64,000 nt of DNA from Nitrospira sp. (GCA_030123565.1 CP126122.1:1623001-1687000), one strand, 5' to 3'. Positions 37,063-46,180 are shown, counted from the stretch's first letter. Made by a program: numbers and translations. Notes: generated from the letters alone by a model not told the origin.

Positions 37063-38106
37063 TCAGCGAATGACAATCATATGGTCCGTCAGCCGGGCCA
37101 TATGGATCGGGAGGGTGTCGGCCAATGTCGTGAAGATATGGGAAGGGTCGGAGAGATGATAGATTCCGGTGACCGGCAACGATTGCAAGGCGGGGTTCCA
37201 AATTAAGATGTAACCTCGATGGTAACGATCGAGTTCCCGCACCACATCGGCCAGTGGGGTTCGGACGAAGACGAGGCGGCCCTGCAGCCACGCAGCGCTG
37301 GCGGCTGTGTCGACCTTGGCAATCGGTCCCGCACCGTCCGGTCCCAGGGAAACCTGGTCGCCGGCGGCCAACCGGAAGGCATCGGCCGTGGGGGCCTTAC
37401 GATCCGCGACCTGGACCGATCCGCTCAATACCGTGACCAGCACGTCTTCGCTGCCGGCCCTCACGAGAAATTGCGTGCCGACGGCCGTGGTCTCCACACC
37501 GCGGCTCTCCACGGTGAAGGGCCGCGCACGATCTGGCCGGACGTTGAATGAAGCCTCCCCTCGCAACAGTCGCAGGTCGCGCCGGTCCGGCCCATAACGA
37601 ACCGCGATGGCGCTGTTCGTGTTCAAGGTGACGACGGACTGATCCGGAAGCGTCACGACGCGCTGCTCGCCGACCCCCGTTCGATGGTCGGCTTCGAGCC
37701 GGGTCAACAAGTCGCCGTTCCAACGCGCTATGCCGGCGAGCAGAAGCACCGCGGCGGCAGTGCTGATCCATCTCCACCGCGATTGAACCGGACGCCGTCC
37801 CAGAATGACCTTGCTGGTGGCTGCGACCAGGTTCGCCGCCCGTTCCAAGTCGGGGGAATTCCATAAGGCACGCACATGGTCATACGCCAGCGCATGGGCG
37901 GGACTTCGGCGCTTCCAAGATTCAAACTGCGCCCGTTCCAAGATGGAAAAATCAGGCGCGCCCTGCCGCATGAACCATGTCGTCGCTTCCTGCGTGAGGC
38001 GTGGATCCGGCACGTGCCTTTCGGACGGAGAGTTGGAACTACTGTATTCGGGCCGCATAACCCATTCCGGTTGGCTCCGGCGTGCGATGGACGGAAGAGA
38101 ATCCAC
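37063..38106 (-). CDS. fecR: FecR-type anti-sigma factor/sensor
   Basis: A 347-residue single-pass inner-membrane protein relaying the receptor signal to the FecI-like sigma factor. The N-terminal DUF4880-like region (ATTWFMRQGAPDFSILERAQFESWKRRSPAHALAYDHV) contacts sigma; a membrane segment (WISTAAAVLLLAGIARW) follows, then the FecR domain (RVVTLPDQSVVTLNTNSAIAVRYG; LLRGEASFNV; PFTVESRGVETTAVGTQFLVR) and a C-terminal STN-like part. GTG 38106 has GAGG eight bases upstream; a later ATG at 38058 is possible. It starts 12 bases after the sigma gene. Confidence 0.92.
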   Translation of the reverse strand: MDSLPSIARRSQPEWVMRPEYSSSNSPSERHVPDPRLTQEATTWFMRQGAPDFSILERAQFESWKRRSPAHALAYDHVRALWNSPDLERAANLVAATSKVILGRRPVQSRWRWISTAAAVLLLAGIARWNGDLLTRLEADHRTGVGEQRVVTLPDQSVVTLNTNSAIAVRYGPDRRDLRLLRGEASFNVRPDRARPFTVESRGVETTAVGTQFLVRAGSEDVLVTVLSGSVQVADRKAPTADAFRLAAGDQVSLGPDGAGPIAKVDTAASAAWLQGRLVFVRTPLADVVRELDRYHRGYILIWNPALQSLPVTGIYHLSDPSHIFTTLADTLPIHMARLTDHMIVIR

Positions 38107-38118
38107 TATACCTCTTTT

Positions 38119-38679
38119 CTACCGGCCTGTCAGGGCGTTCTTCCTCCCGCTGCGAATGGGGTAGGCGAGTTCCTGCGACCGCAGCGCCTCCTGGCAGCGA
38201 GTCATCGCTTTCACGAGATGTTTTTCGACCGCCCGTTCGGACATCCCCAGGCGCGCCGCAATTTCTTGATAGGAAAATCCATAGACCCGGCAGAGGACGA
38301 ATGCGGACCTCGTGCGGACGGACAGACCTGCCAATGTCCGTTCGAGCGTCGATACCTGTTGTTTGGCGTAGGTCTGAGTTTCGATGGATGAGGTGTCGCT
38401 CGGGATCTGTTCGGCCTCGTCAAGTTGCGTCTGGCATTGCCCGCGAAATTTTTGCTTTCGAAAGTGATCGAGCGCAAGGTTCGTGGCCGTGCGGAACAGA
38501 AATGCGCGGGGAGAGGCGATGACCTGAGACGGCGGCACGTCGGCCAGTCGGATATAGGCTTCTTGCGCGAGATCGGCGGCAGTATCACGGCAACCGACCA
38601 TGCGCCGGAGCATCGAGAGCAAGGCGCCTTGATGTTCCTGAAACAGCCGTTCGAGGTCGAGCGACGGTGATACCTTCAT
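38119..38679 (-). CDS. fecI: FecI-like ECF sigma factor
   Basis: A 186-residue extracytoplasmic-function sigma factor. The sigma2 region (LFQEHQGALLSMLRRMVGCRDTAADLAQEAYIRLAD ... FLFRTATNLALDHFRK) and the sigma4 helix-turn-helix (FVLCRVYGFSYQEIAARLGMSERAVEKHLVKAMTRC) are complete. It is the first gene of the signalling operon (fecI-fecR-receptor-DUF4198-PepSY) and probably directs its transcription in response to ligand. No Fur box was recognised upstream, so iron control is not established. Confidence 0.92.
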   Translation of the reverse strand: MKVSPSLDLERLFQEHQGALLSMLRRMVGCRDTAADLAQEAYIRLADVPPSQVIASPRAFLFRTATNLALDHFRKQKFRGQCQTQLDEAEQIPSDTSSIETQTYAKQQVSTLERTLAGLSVRTRSAFVLCRVYGFSYQEIAARLGMSERAVEKHLVKAMTRCQEALRSQELAYPIRSGRKNALTGR

Positions 38680-38952
38680 GTCGTGAACTGTCTCGGGGTT
38701 TTCGACGTTCGAACCGTCGGAGCATTTCGGCCACGACGACCGACCGACAGAGTTCGGATTGTGACGGCGGGCAGCCTAAAGCTTCCGGCAAGAAAAAAGA
38801 ATGTTCGGTTTCCATGTCCTCTCCACCCCTACACTTCTCCCTTGAAAATCCGACAGCGGCTTCGTTAGCATGCGCCCCGTTTGTCTTGAGCACTCACGTT
38901 CAGATGGGGCACACGGTGATGACGAGTTGCGCACGATATCCGAAGGAGTACG

Positions 38953-39786
38953 ATGGCCGACTCGTCCGCACAATCCGTCTGCTGGGGTACCGTCGCCCTA
39001 TTCTCGTCGATCACTCTCCTGACCGTCATCGGTGTGCCGCTCTTCGCGTATTACTATGAGTACAGCCTACTGGACTGGATCCTGCTCGCCGTCCTCTATG
39101 TCGTGACTGGGATGGGAATTACGGTGGGCTATCACCGTTTGATCACCCACCGCAGCTTCGAGAGCCGACGGTGGATCAAGGCCTGTCTCCTGGTGGCGGG
39201 CGGGTGGGCGGTTCAAAATTCCGCCCTCCGGTGGTGCGCCGACCATATCCGCCACCATGCGCACACGGACGAGGACGCAGACCCCTACAACGCAACGAAG
39301 GGCTTTTGGCACAGCCACGTCGGCTGGTTGTTCGTGGATACGCCCTATCGTGACGACCGCTTTACGGCGAAGTTGCGCGCCGATCCCCTGATCATGTGGC
39401 AGCACCGATATTACTGGATGATCGCAGCCTCCGGCCTGCTGTTGCCTTTCGCGGCCGGTTATGTGAACGGCGGATTCACCGGCGGCCTGGGTTGCTTCCT
39501 GCTTGCGGGCCTGCTCCGCACCGTATTGGTCTTGAACTCGACGTTTACGATCAACTCCCTCTCCCACCTGATCGGCAGCCAACCCCATGGCACGCAGGAC
39601 AGCAGCCGCGACAGCTGGCTGATCTCCTTCATCAGTTTCGGTGAGGGCTACCACAACTACCACCACACCTACTCTCACGACTACCGCAACGGATCGAAGT
39701 GGTACAACTTCGATCCGTCCAAATGGCTGATCTATGCGCTCTCGCTCTTGGGACTGACCTACAACCTCCACCGAGAACGCACCTAA
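38953..39786 (+). CDS. Fatty acid desaturase (delta-9 type)
   Basis: A 277-residue membrane enzyme of the acyl-CoA/acyl-lipid desaturase family. Three histidine boxes bind the di-iron centre: HRLITH (~residues 57-62), HIRHHAH (~97-103) and HNYHH (near residue 237). Membrane segments flank them (LFSSITLLTVIGVPLFAYY; LLDWILLAVLYVVTGMGI; LLPFAAGYVNGG; FLLAGLLRTVLVLNS). It introduces double bonds into saturated acyl chains with O2. ATG 38953 has an AAGGAG box five bases before it. Confidence 0.92.
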   Translation: MADSSAQSVCWGTVALFSSITLLTVIGVPLFAYYYEYSLLDWILLAVLYVVTGMGITVGYHRLITHRSFESRRWIKACLLVAGGWAVQNSALRWCADHIRHHAHTDEDADPYNATKGFWHSHVGWLFVDTPYRDDRFTAKLRADPLIMWQHRYYWMIAASGLLLPFAAGYVNGGFTGGLGCFLLAGLLRTVLVLNSTFTINSLSHLIGSQPHGTQDSSRDSWLISFISFGEGYHNYHHTYSHDYRNGSKWYNFDPSKWLIYALSLLGLTYNLHRERT

Positions 39787-39984
39787 AAATCCCTGCGGCA
39801 GTCGAAGGCACCAGTGAAGTGCGAAGCGCACCTCGTCATGGAACTTCGACCGATACGACCTGTGCTCTTGTACCCAGAGTCGCACTGCGTCCACCGGCCC
39901 ATTTCTTTTCGTGGACGCGATAGCTTAAGATGGCATCGAATCGAGGATCCCGAGCGGGGTCACGTGTGTGGAGGAGGCATTATT

Positions 39985-40872
39985 ATGGCAGAACAACCAG
40001 GCGGCGCCCCGCAACAAGAAGACGCGTCCGCCCGTCCCAATATCATTCCCGGCGTCAAACACGTCATCGCCATCAGCAGCGGCAAAGGCGGTGTCGGCAA
40101 ATCGACGGTGGCGGTCAACCTGGCGGTCGCCCTCAGCCTGAACGGAGCCAAGGTCGGATTGCTCGATGCCGATATCTACGGCCCCAACATCCCGATGATG
40201 ATGGGCGTGGAAAAGACGCCCGAACAACAAGAGGGCAAAATCACGCCGGCTGAGAGCCACGGAATCAAGCTCATCTCCATGGGATTTTTTGTGCCGGAAG
40301 AAACCGCCGTCGTCTGGCGCGGTCCGATGGTACACACGGCGATCCAACAACTCTTTCGCGATGTCCTGTGGGGCGAATTGGATTACCTGCTGATCGACCT
40401 GCCTCCGGGAACCGGCGATGCGCAATTGACCCTGACCCAACTGGTGCCCTTGGCCGGCGCGGTGACGGTGACGACCCCGCAGGAAGTGGCGCTCCACGAC
40501 GTGCGCAAGGGGATAATGATGTTCCAGAAGGTCAACGTGCCCCTGCTCGGCATCGTGGAGAACATGAGCTTTTTCGTCTGCGGCCATTGCGGGGAACGCA
40601 CCGAGATTTTCTCCCATGGCGGGGGAGAACGGGCGGCGGAGAAACTCGGCATTCCCTTCCTCGGTCGGGTTCCCATCGATCCCGCCATTCGCGCCGGCGG
40701 GGATACCGGCAACCCGATCGTGATCGCCAAGCCGGACTCGCCGCAAGCCAAGGCCTTCCGTGAGATCGCCGACAAGCTCGCGGCGGCACTCCAACGAGGC
40801 GGGGCAGGGGCGGCCAAGAGCCGCATTGAGAGTCTGCTGCAGAAAATCAAACGACCGGCGACCGGCAATTGA
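39985..40872 (+). CDS. Mrp/NBP35-family Fe-S cluster carrier ATPase
   Basis: The 295-residue P-loop ATPase carries the deviant Walker [10 protein letters not shown] near residue 35, [29 protein letters not shown] and the CxxC of [13 protein letters not shown] (~residue 197), which binds a bridging Fe-S cluster in the dimer. It assembles or transfers Fe-S clusters. The frame is open back to 39814, but ATG 39985 follows an ideal GGAGGAGG box and begins the natural MAEQPGG lead. A Rieske protein gene follows by 43 bases, a plausible client. Confidence 0.93.
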   Translation: MAEQPGGAPQQEDASARPNIIPGVKHVIAISSGKGGVGKSTVAVNLAVALSLNGAKVGLLDADIYGPNIPMMMGVEKTPEQQEGKITPAESHGIKLISMGFFVPEETAVVWRGPMVHTAIQQLFRDVLWGELDYLLIDLPPGTGDAQLTLTQLVPLAGAVTVTTPQEVALHDVRKGIMMFQKVNVPLLGIVENMSFFVCGHCGERTEIFSHGGGERAAEKLGIPFLGRVPIDPAIRAGGDTGNPIVIAKPDSPQAKAFREIADKLAAALQRGGAGAAKSRIESLLQKIKRPATGN

Positions 40873-40915
40873 CGGGAGGCCGGCAGAGGGAAGAATCGAG
40901 CACTCAGGAGGACCT

Positions 40916-41221
40916 ATGGGCGAGTTGATCAGAATCGCAGGCACGGCAGATGTGAAACCGGGGAGCGGCATGGTGGCCGAGGTGAACGGCAGGGCCATCG
41001 CCCTCTTCAACGTGGACGGCACCTATTATGCCATCGACAACACCTGTGTCCATCGCGGCGGTCCGCTGGGCGAAGGCGACGTGGAAGGAGATGTGGTGTC
41101 CTGCCCCTGGCACGGCTGGCAGTTCAACGTGAAGACCGGTGCCTGCGTGAATAACCCCTCGGCCAAAGTAACCGCGTACGAAGTGGCCGTCGAGGGTCCC
41201 GACATCAAAGTGCGGCTCTAA
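40916..41221 (+). CDS. Rieske-type [2Fe-2S] ferredoxin
   Basis: A 101-residue soluble Rieske protein, resembling the small subunits of dioxygenase or nitrite reductase systems. Cluster ligands are CVHRG (Cys-x-His) and CPWHGW (Cys-x2-His); GDVVSCPWHGWQFNVKTGACV matches the family well. There is no membrane anchor. ATG 40916 was chosen because of a CAGGAGG box; the frame extends to 40760 inside the upstream gene without similarity. The redox partner is unknown. Confidence 0.9.
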   Translation: MGELIRIAGTADVKPGSGMVAEVNGRAIALFNVDGTYYAIDNTCVHRGGPLGEGDVEGDVVSCPWHGWQFNVKTGACVNNPSAKVTAYEVAVEGPDIKVRL

Positions 41222-41299
41222 TCGACGGACTATCCCACATCGCACACACATCCCGGCACCGAACGTATGGTCCTGACGCAACCGTGAATGGAGGTTCCC

Positions 41300-41668
41300 A
41301 TGCCTGACAGCACCTTGACCCCGCAACACATCGAGATCGCCGAAACCTTCGTGCGGCTCTATGTCTTCCTGACGCAATACATCGACCGCTGTGAAGATGA
41401 AGCCGCGCGGAAAGACTATCCGGAGGAAGAACTTCAGAAGCACCTGGCCGCGACCCGCACCAAGATGCTGGATATTCTGAAGGTGAATCCCGTCGTCAAG
41501 GGCAAGGTGGAAAAGGAATGTGAACGGGTCCTGAACCTGGGGGCCAAATGTTTGATGGGCGGCACTGAAAAAGTCGCGGCACTCGATGTGCTGGGGGCGG
41601 AGCGGGTCGTCCTCAAGAACAAGACCATCGCCTTGAGCGACCTCCTGGCCGTCTATCGCGCTTTATAA
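41300..41668 (+). CDS. Conserved hypothetical protein, helical
   Basis: A 122-residue soluble, mainly helical protein with no family that I can name. It has hydrophobic heptads in residues 8-45 (IEIAETFVRLYVFLTQYIDRCEDEAA) and three cysteines (RCEDE, KECERV, KCLMGG). ATG 41300 (MPDSTL) has a GGAGG box seven bases upstream that itself would be codons 2-3 of a longer reading. A second unknown gene follows by six bases. Confidence 0.7.
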   Translation: MPDSTLTPQHIEIAETFVRLYVFLTQYIDRCEDEAARKDYPEEELQKHLAATRTKMLDILKVNPVVKGKVEKECERVLNLGAKCLMGGTEKVAALDVLGAERVVLKNKTIALSDLLAVYRAL

Positions 41669-41674
41669 TCAGCC

Positions 41675-42037
41675 ATGTCCGGTCCGGCTGGGGAGAAACA
41701 TCAACTCGCCGGCTTCGATGCCCGGGAACGAGGCTTCAGCCGTCCCGTGGAATTTCTCCGGACAGCGGCCGGCTATCAGGCGACCCTGCGCTACGAATCC
41801 GTTCGCATCGTGACCCCGGAGGCTCCCAGTCCGTCCGAAGCGTTGCAGCAATTGATCCTGCTGCTCCATCAACAGGGCTATCGGCAACTGCGCAGCCAGC
41901 AGAGCTATCGCGACGGCATGTACCTGGGTTCCCAGGAACTCTGGGTCGAGTACCCTGATCCTCCCGCTGTGGAGCAGGTCGGTCTCATCGGGCTTTTCCG
42001 CGGGCTGCTGAAAAAATGGATCGGACGCTCGCATTGA
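41675..42037 (+). CDS. Conserved hypothetical protein
   Basis: A 120-residue soluble protein of unknown function. It has a mixed alpha/beta pattern, with SEALQQLILLLHQQGYRQLRSQQSYRDG as an amphipathic helix-turn, and a basic C-terminal tail. It immediately follows the 41300 gene and is probably co-transcribed. The promoter of the next gene overlaps its stop codon. Confidence 0.65.
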   Translation: MSGPAGEKHQLAGFDARERGFSRPVEFLRTAAGYQATLRYESVRIVTPEAPSPSEALQQLILLLHQQGYRQLRSQQSYRDGMYLGSQELWVEYPDPPAVEQVGLIGLFRGLLKKWIGRSH

Positions 42038-42062
42038 CTCACCCTCGCCCCAAGCCTATAGT
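42034..42062 (+). promoter_or_regulatory. Sigma70 promoter for the 42142 gene
   Basis: -35 TTGACT and -10 TATAGT, each one base from consensus, separated by 17 bases. The -35 overlaps the stop of the preceding gene; the ATG lies 79 bases downstream of the -10. Confidence 0.75.
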
Positions 42063-42141
42063 TTAGAATTGTGTATAGTCCGACAAACCCATTCCCCTCA
42101 TCCCTCAGAAGATCAGGCGTCCCGCGTCGGGAGAGTCGGCA

Positions 42142-42573
42142 ATGATGCCGGTCCGACTCCTGTTCCTCACCCTCGCGGCCCTGCTCCTGTGGAAACAGGC
42201 GGAAGCCAAGGTCTACCGTTGCGAAGGAACCAACGGCACCCCAATCCTGACGGACCAGCCGAAGGGAAAACGCGGTTGCGTCGTGGTCCATACTGCGACA
42301 CCCTCGCTTCCACGCGGGTTCACCCCGTCGGCTGATCCCCCAGCGCCGGCTCAGGACCTTCCGCCTGAGGTGATGCCGCCCTCCGCCTCGCCTCTGTTGC
42401 CACGTCATCTTCCCTCGGCCGAACAGGCCCCGCCGCCCGTCGCATCACAGGAACCGCCCGTGCCGGCCGCGCCGGAAGCGCAACATTGTTCGCCGCGGGT
42501 CAACCCGTTCAATCCCTTTGCCGGCATGAACTGTTCACCGGCCGTGGGAAATACAGGTGACAGCAAACCGTAG
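42142..42573 (+). CDS. Secreted Pro-rich protein with DUF4124-like head
   Basis: A 143-residue exported protein: signal peptide (VRLLFLTLAALLLWKQAEA), then a short DUF4124-like head KVYRCEGTNGTPILTDQPKGKRGC (Tyr-Arg-Cys near the start, Asp-Gln-Pro), then a long Pro/Ala-rich linker and a C-terminal NPFNPFAGMNC. The last part echoes the Asn-Pro repeats of the protein at 54040. Four cysteines suggest disulfides. Function unknown; probably periplasmic or surface-linked. Confidence 0.7.
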   Translation: MMPVRLLFLTLAALLLWKQAEAKVYRCEGTNGTPILTDQPKGKRGCVVVHTATPSLPRGFTPSADPPAPAQDLPPEVMPPSASPLLPRHLPSAEQAPPPVASQEPPVPAAPEAQHCSPRVNPFNPFAGMNCSPAVGNTGDSKP

Positions 42574-42605
42574 TTCGCCGCTCCGGTTTCTCCCGCGTCG
42601 ATTGA

Positions 42606-42634
42606 TTGACTCTCTCAAGGCCTCTTCCTATAAT
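42606..42634 (+). promoter_or_regulatory. Sigma70 promoter of the MutL/DUF6754 operon
   Basis: -35 TTGACT (5/6), 17-base spacer, perfect -10 TATAAT. It lies 36 bases before the first gene of the operon and is the strongest promoter match seen in the window. Confidence 0.85.
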
Positions 42635-42670
42635 GCGAACTTACTGTTTGAGCAGATCTGACAAGCACTT

Positions 42671-43045
42671 ATGTCTGTCTTCTCCGCCGCATCCCTATCC
42701 CGTCACGTGCAAGATCTTCGAGCCGGACTGAAACACGCGTTCGCGGTTCGACCGGAGCGGCCTGACTTGACGATCGAAGACGTCACCCTGCTCGAACGGG
42801 TGGCCGGCGCCATCGTCGCTCGCGGCATGGCCACGCCGGCCGTGTTGTTTCTCGAATCGATGGGCCCGATGAACTTTCTCGGCAGCCAAGCGCTGCACTT
42901 CCTGTCGCCCATCATCGAATGTGTCTTGAGCGGCATGGAACTGTCACAGGTCGCGCGCCTGCTGGAGCGGCGCGATTCCATTTCCCGCCTGATCACGCTC
43001 ATCGAAGCGAAAGCCGCGCCCCCCCAAGGAGCGCCTGCTCGATGA
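42671..43045 (+). CDS. Hypothetical protein, first gene of the MutL/DUF6754 operon
   Basis: A 124-residue helical protein that I do not recognise. It begins MSVFSAASLSRHVQDLRAGL, and its centre (FLESMGPMNFLGSQALHFLSPII) is weakly hydrophobic and could associate with a membrane. There is no catalytic motif. Its stop overlaps the MutL-like start as ATGA, so the two are translationally coupled, which suggests that it belongs functionally to the following ATPase. Confidence 0.7.
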   Translation: MSVFSAASLSRHVQDLRAGLKHAFAVRPERPDLTIEDVTLLERVAGAIVARGMATPAVLFLESMGPMNFLGSQALHFLSPIIECVLSGMELSQVARLLERRDSISRLITLIEAKAAPPQGAPAR

Positions 43046-44898
43046 CGGCGCCTCACTCGTCCGACCAGCCGAACATCGAGCGTCCGCTGAACGTGATCGT
43101 CGCCACCGATTGCGGCAGCACCACCACCAAGGCCATCCTGATCGAGAAGGTCGAGACGGAGTATCGCCAGACCTATCGCGGTGAAGCGCCGACGACCGTC
43201 GAGGCGCCGTTTGAAGATGTCACCCGTGGAGTCTTGAACGCCATCGCCGAAATCGAGGAACTCTCCGGACGCACGATCCTGGACGGCGACCGCATCATCA
43301 CCCCCAACCAAGCCGCGCAGGGCCATCCCAAAACCGGTGTGGACATCTACGTCTCCACCAGCAGCGCCGGCGGCGGGCTACAGATGATGGTCACAGGGGT
43401 GGTGCAGAACATGACCGGTGAGAGCGCACAGCGAGCCGCGCTCGGCGCCGGCGCCATCGTGATCGACGTGCTGGCTTCCAACGATGGGCGGTTGCCCTAT
43501 GAAAAGATCGAACGGATTCGGACCATGCGTCCCGACATGATTTTGATGTCCGGCGGCACGGACGGCGGCGCCGTCACCCACGTCGTTGAGATGGCGGAAT
43601 ACATCGCCGCCGCTGAACCGAGACCGCGCTTCGGCAGCACGTACCGGCTGCCGCTCGTGTACGCGGGCAACAAAGATGCGCAACCGCAGGTCAAAACTAT
43701 TTTAGGCGACAAGACGGCCCTCGAATTCGCCGAGAACATCAGACCGGTGTTGGAACGTGAAAACCTCACGCCGGCCCGCAACAAGATCCATGACTTGTTT
43801 CTCGAACATGTCATGCAGCAGGCGCCCGGCTACAAAAAACTCATCGAGATGGCCGACGCGCCCATCATGCCGACTCCGGCAGCGGTCGGGGTCATCATGG
43901 AAACGATCGCCAAGCGCGAGGGGATCAACTTGATCGGCGTGGACATCGGCGGCGCCACCACGGACGTGTTCTCGGTCTTCAACGGTGTCTTCAACCGCAC
44001 CGTGAGCGCCAACCTGGGCATGTCCTACAGCATTTCGAACGTGTTGGCGGAAGCCGGCCTCGACAACATCATGCGCTGGGTGCCCTTCACCATCGACGAG
44101 CAAAGCCTACGGAACCGGATCAAGAACAAGATGGTGCGGCCCACGACGATTCCGCAAACGCTCGACGAACTCCAAATCGAACAGGCCATCGCGCGCGAAG
44201 CCTTGCGGCTGGCGCTCATTCACCACAAGTCCCTCGCGACGGGGCTGAAGGGCGTGCAGCAGGAACGCACCATTTCCGACGTGTTCGAACAACGCACCTC
44301 TGGTAAGACCTTGATCGATCTCTTGAAGCTGGATTTGATCGTCGGGAGCGGCGGCATCCTGTCCCATGCCCCGCGCCGCATCCAATCCATGCTGATGATG
44401 GTGGATGCCTACGAACCGCTCGGCGTCACGACCCTCTCGGTAGACAGCATCTTCATGATGCCGCACCTGGGCGTGCTCTCCACCGTCAATGAGCAGGCGG
44501 CAACCGATGTCTTCGTGCGCGATTGCATGGTCTACCTCGGGACCTGCATCGCGCCGATCGGCCAGGGGAAGGACGGGGAACGCTGCACGGACTATGACCT
44601 TGCGTTTCCAGACGGACGCATCGAGAAGGGCACGCTCACCTTCGGGGACCTCAAGTTGTTTGCCCTGACACGCGAGCAGCAGGCCACGGTGACGATGCAG
44701 CCGGCCAAACAGGTCGATCTCGGTAACGGTCCGGGTCAGTCGTTCACTGCGACGATGCGGGGGGGCGTCGTCGGCCTCATGCTCGACGGGCGCGGTCGCC
44801 CCTTGCAGCTGCCGAGCGACCAGGCGGCCCGCGTCGCAGCGCTCACGCGATGGGATCAGACAGTCGGGCTGTACCCGACTACCGGTTCTGAATTATGA
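43042..44898 (+). CDS. MutL-family (glutamate mutase L-like) actin-fold ATPase
   Basis: A 618-residue protein of the glutamate mutase L (MutL) family, ASKHA/actin-type ATP-binding fold. The first phosphate loop is ATDCGSTTTKAIL (~residues 21-33) and the second is GVDIGGATTDVFSVF (~299-313); GSGGILSHAPRR and VDSIFMMPHLGVLSTVNEQAA lie in the C-terminal half. In fermenting bacteria MutL proteins accompany glutamate mutase (MutE/MutS), thought to act as a reactivating chaperone. Here there is no mutase and the partners are membrane proteins, so that role is unlikely. Coupled by ATGA to the preceding gene. A hairpin and a palindromic repeat follow its stop. Confidence 0.85.
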   Translation: MTAPHSSDQPNIERPLNVIVATDCGSTTTKAILIEKVETEYRQTYRGEAPTTVEAPFEDVTRGVLNAIAEIEELSGRTILDGDRIITPNQAAQGHPKTGVDIYVSTSSAGGGLQMMVTGVVQNMTGESAQRAALGAGAIVIDVLASNDGRLPYEKIERIRTMRPDMILMSGGTDGGAVTHVVEMAEYIAAAEPRPRFGSTYRLPLVYAGNKDAQPQVKTILGDKTALEFAENIRPVLERENLTPARNKIHDLFLEHVMQQAPGYKKLIEMADAPIMPTPAAVGVIMETIAKREGINLIGVDIGGATTDVFSVFNGVFNRTVSANLGMSYSISNVLAEAGLDNIMRWVPFTIDEQSLRNRIKNKMVRPTTIPQTLDELQIEQAIAREALRLALIHHKSLATGLKGVQQERTISDVFEQRTSGKTLIDLLKLDLIVGSGGILSHAPRRIQSMLMMVDAYEPLGVTTLSVDSIFMMPHLGVLSTVNEQAATDVFVRDCMVYLGTCIAPIGQGKDGERCTDYDLAFPDGRIEKGTLTFGDLKLFALTREQQATVTMQPAKQVDLGNGPGQSFTATMRGGVVGLMLDGRGRPLQLPSDQAARVAALTRWDQTVGLYPTTGSEL

Positions 44899-44906
44899 AT
44901 TCAGAA
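44886..44906. repeat. Small inverted repeat over the MutL-like stop codon
   Basis: Arms TTCTGAAT and ATTCAGAA enclose TATGA, which contains the TGA stop of the MutL-like gene. The sequence then runs into CTCAGAACT, also seen at 5633-5706. It could attenuate readthrough into the next gene. Confidence 0.4.
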
Positions 44907-44924
44907 CTCAGAACTGGTTCACAA

Positions 44925-45044
44925 GGTTGCTCAAAACGTCCTACGGCGAGGCCGCTAGGCGCGAGAGCCCCGAGGCGTACTCTGGGTTGTACGGTGAGGG
45001 GAGCGAGCAACTGAGAACGAAGCTGTAGGACGTTTTCGGCAACC
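44925..45044 (-). repeat. Palindromic REP/MITE-like element, copy 1
   Basis: A 120-base element with 20-base terminal inverted repeats (GGTTGC..AAAACGTCCTAC at the left, its complement at the right; 18 of 20 positions pair). Read on the minus strand, its internal words CTTCGTTCTC and GTACGCCTCGG match the elements at 51335-51828, so it is a reverse-oriented copy of the same family. It fills the gap between the MutL-like gene and the next gene, ending three bases before that ATG. Confidence 0.75.
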
Positions 45045-45047
45045 GAT

Positions 45048-46175
45048 ATGGCGCATTCCTATACACCGGGGCTCACCGTCACAGAACGGACCACCGTCCG
45101 CCGCAGGCGCATCTTGCCTCTACCGGGAACGGTGTTGGTAAAGGTCGGCGAGACGGTGCATGCCGATACGGCCGTCGCCCGTGCCGAACTGCCCGGCAAG
45201 GTGGTCCCGCTCAACCTCGCGAACCAGCTTGGTATCGCACCGGATGAAATCAACGACTATCTGGTGAAGAAAGAAAAGGAGCTGGTTCAAAAAGACGAGG
45301 TCTTGGCCGAGAACAAACCCTTCATCAAATGGTTCAAGACGGAAATCCGTTCACCTGTCGGCGGCACCGTCGAATCGATTTCAACGATCACCGGACAGGT
45401 CCTGTTGCGGGAACCGCCACGGGTGCTCGAATTGCGGGGCTACATCGACGGCACGATCGCCGAGGTGCATCCCGAACAGGGTGTCACGGTCGAAACGACC
45501 TGCAGTCTGGTGCAGGGCATTTTCGGCATCGGCGGGGAGACCAACGGCGAACTGGTCGTCGGCGTGACGGCGCCCGACCAGCCGTTGCTGCCGGAGCGGC
45601 TCACTCCGTCCATGAAGGGCAAAATCGTCATCGGAGGCTCGTTTCTTCCTGCCGCCGCCATGGCGCGCGCCAAGGAGATCGGGGTGATCGGCCTCGTGGT
45701 CGGCGGCATCCACGACAAGGACCTGCGGGCGCTCCTCGGTTATGACCTCGGCGTCGCCATCACCGGCACGGAGCAGGTCGGCTTCACGTTGATCCTGACG
45801 GAGGGATTCGGCACGATCCCGATGGCCCCAAAAACTTTCGCGCTTCTGTCGGCCCATGCGGGACAGAAGGCTTCCATTTCAGGCGCGACACAAATCCGGG
45901 CCGGCGTCATCAGGCCGGAAATCATCATTCCACAGACGTCTCCTTCCGCCGGCGCGCGGGTGAGTCTGGTCGAACGGGAGGGCATTCAACTCGGCGATCC
46001 GGTACGGATCATCAGGGATCCACTGTTCGGCAAGATCGGTGCGGTATCCGGCTTGCCGTCGGAACTGAGGATGATCCCTACTGAGAGCGAGGTCCGGGTA
46101 CTCGAAGTACGGTTTCCGGACGGCACGAGCACTGTGGTTCCGAGGGCCAACATCGAAGTGATCGAAGGAGCGTGA
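45048..46175 (+). CDS. Barrel-sandwich and KOW-like soluble protein (operon member)
   Basis: A 375-residue soluble protein with no named family that I recognise. The N-terminal ~130 residues look like a barrel-sandwich hybrid domain (PLPGTVLVKVGETVHADTAVARA; then EIRSPVGGTVESISTITGQVLLREPP), like lipoyl or RnfC-type folds but lacking a lipoyl-lysine motif. A middle alpha/beta part has GKIVIGGSFLPAAAMARAKEIG and GLVVGGIHDKDLRALLG. The C-terminus (GDPVRIIRDPLFGKIGAVSGLP ... VVPRANIEVIE) is KOW-like. It sits between the ATPase and the DUF6754 gene, and may link them. The palindromic repeat ends just before its start, and I see no ribosome-binding site. Confidence 0.75.
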   Translation: MAHSYTPGLTVTERTTVRRRRILPLPGTVLVKVGETVHADTAVARAELPGKVVPLNLANQLGIAPDEINDYLVKKEKELVQKDEVLAENKPFIKWFKTEIRSPVGGTVESISTITGQVLLREPPRVLELRGYIDGTIAEVHPEQGVTVETTCSLVQGIFGIGGETNGELVVGVTAPDQPLLPERLTPSMKGKIVIGGSFLPAAAMARAKEIGVIGLVVGGIHDKDLRALLGYDLGVAITGTEQVGFTLILTEGFGTIPMAPKTFALLSAHAGQKASISGATQIRAGVIRPEIIIPQTSPSAGARVSLVEREGIQLGDPVRIIRDPLFGKIGAVSGLPSELRMIPTESEVRVLEVRFPDGTSTVVPRANIEVIEGA

Positions 46176-46180
46176 GACGC

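Noticed and set aside
38585-38815. 76-codon minus-strand frame upstream of and overlapping fecI
   Set aside because: It has a GGAGAGG box before an ATG (METEHSFFLPEAL...), but the tail is Arg-rich and 95 bases lie inside fecI in another frame; not enough to call a gene.
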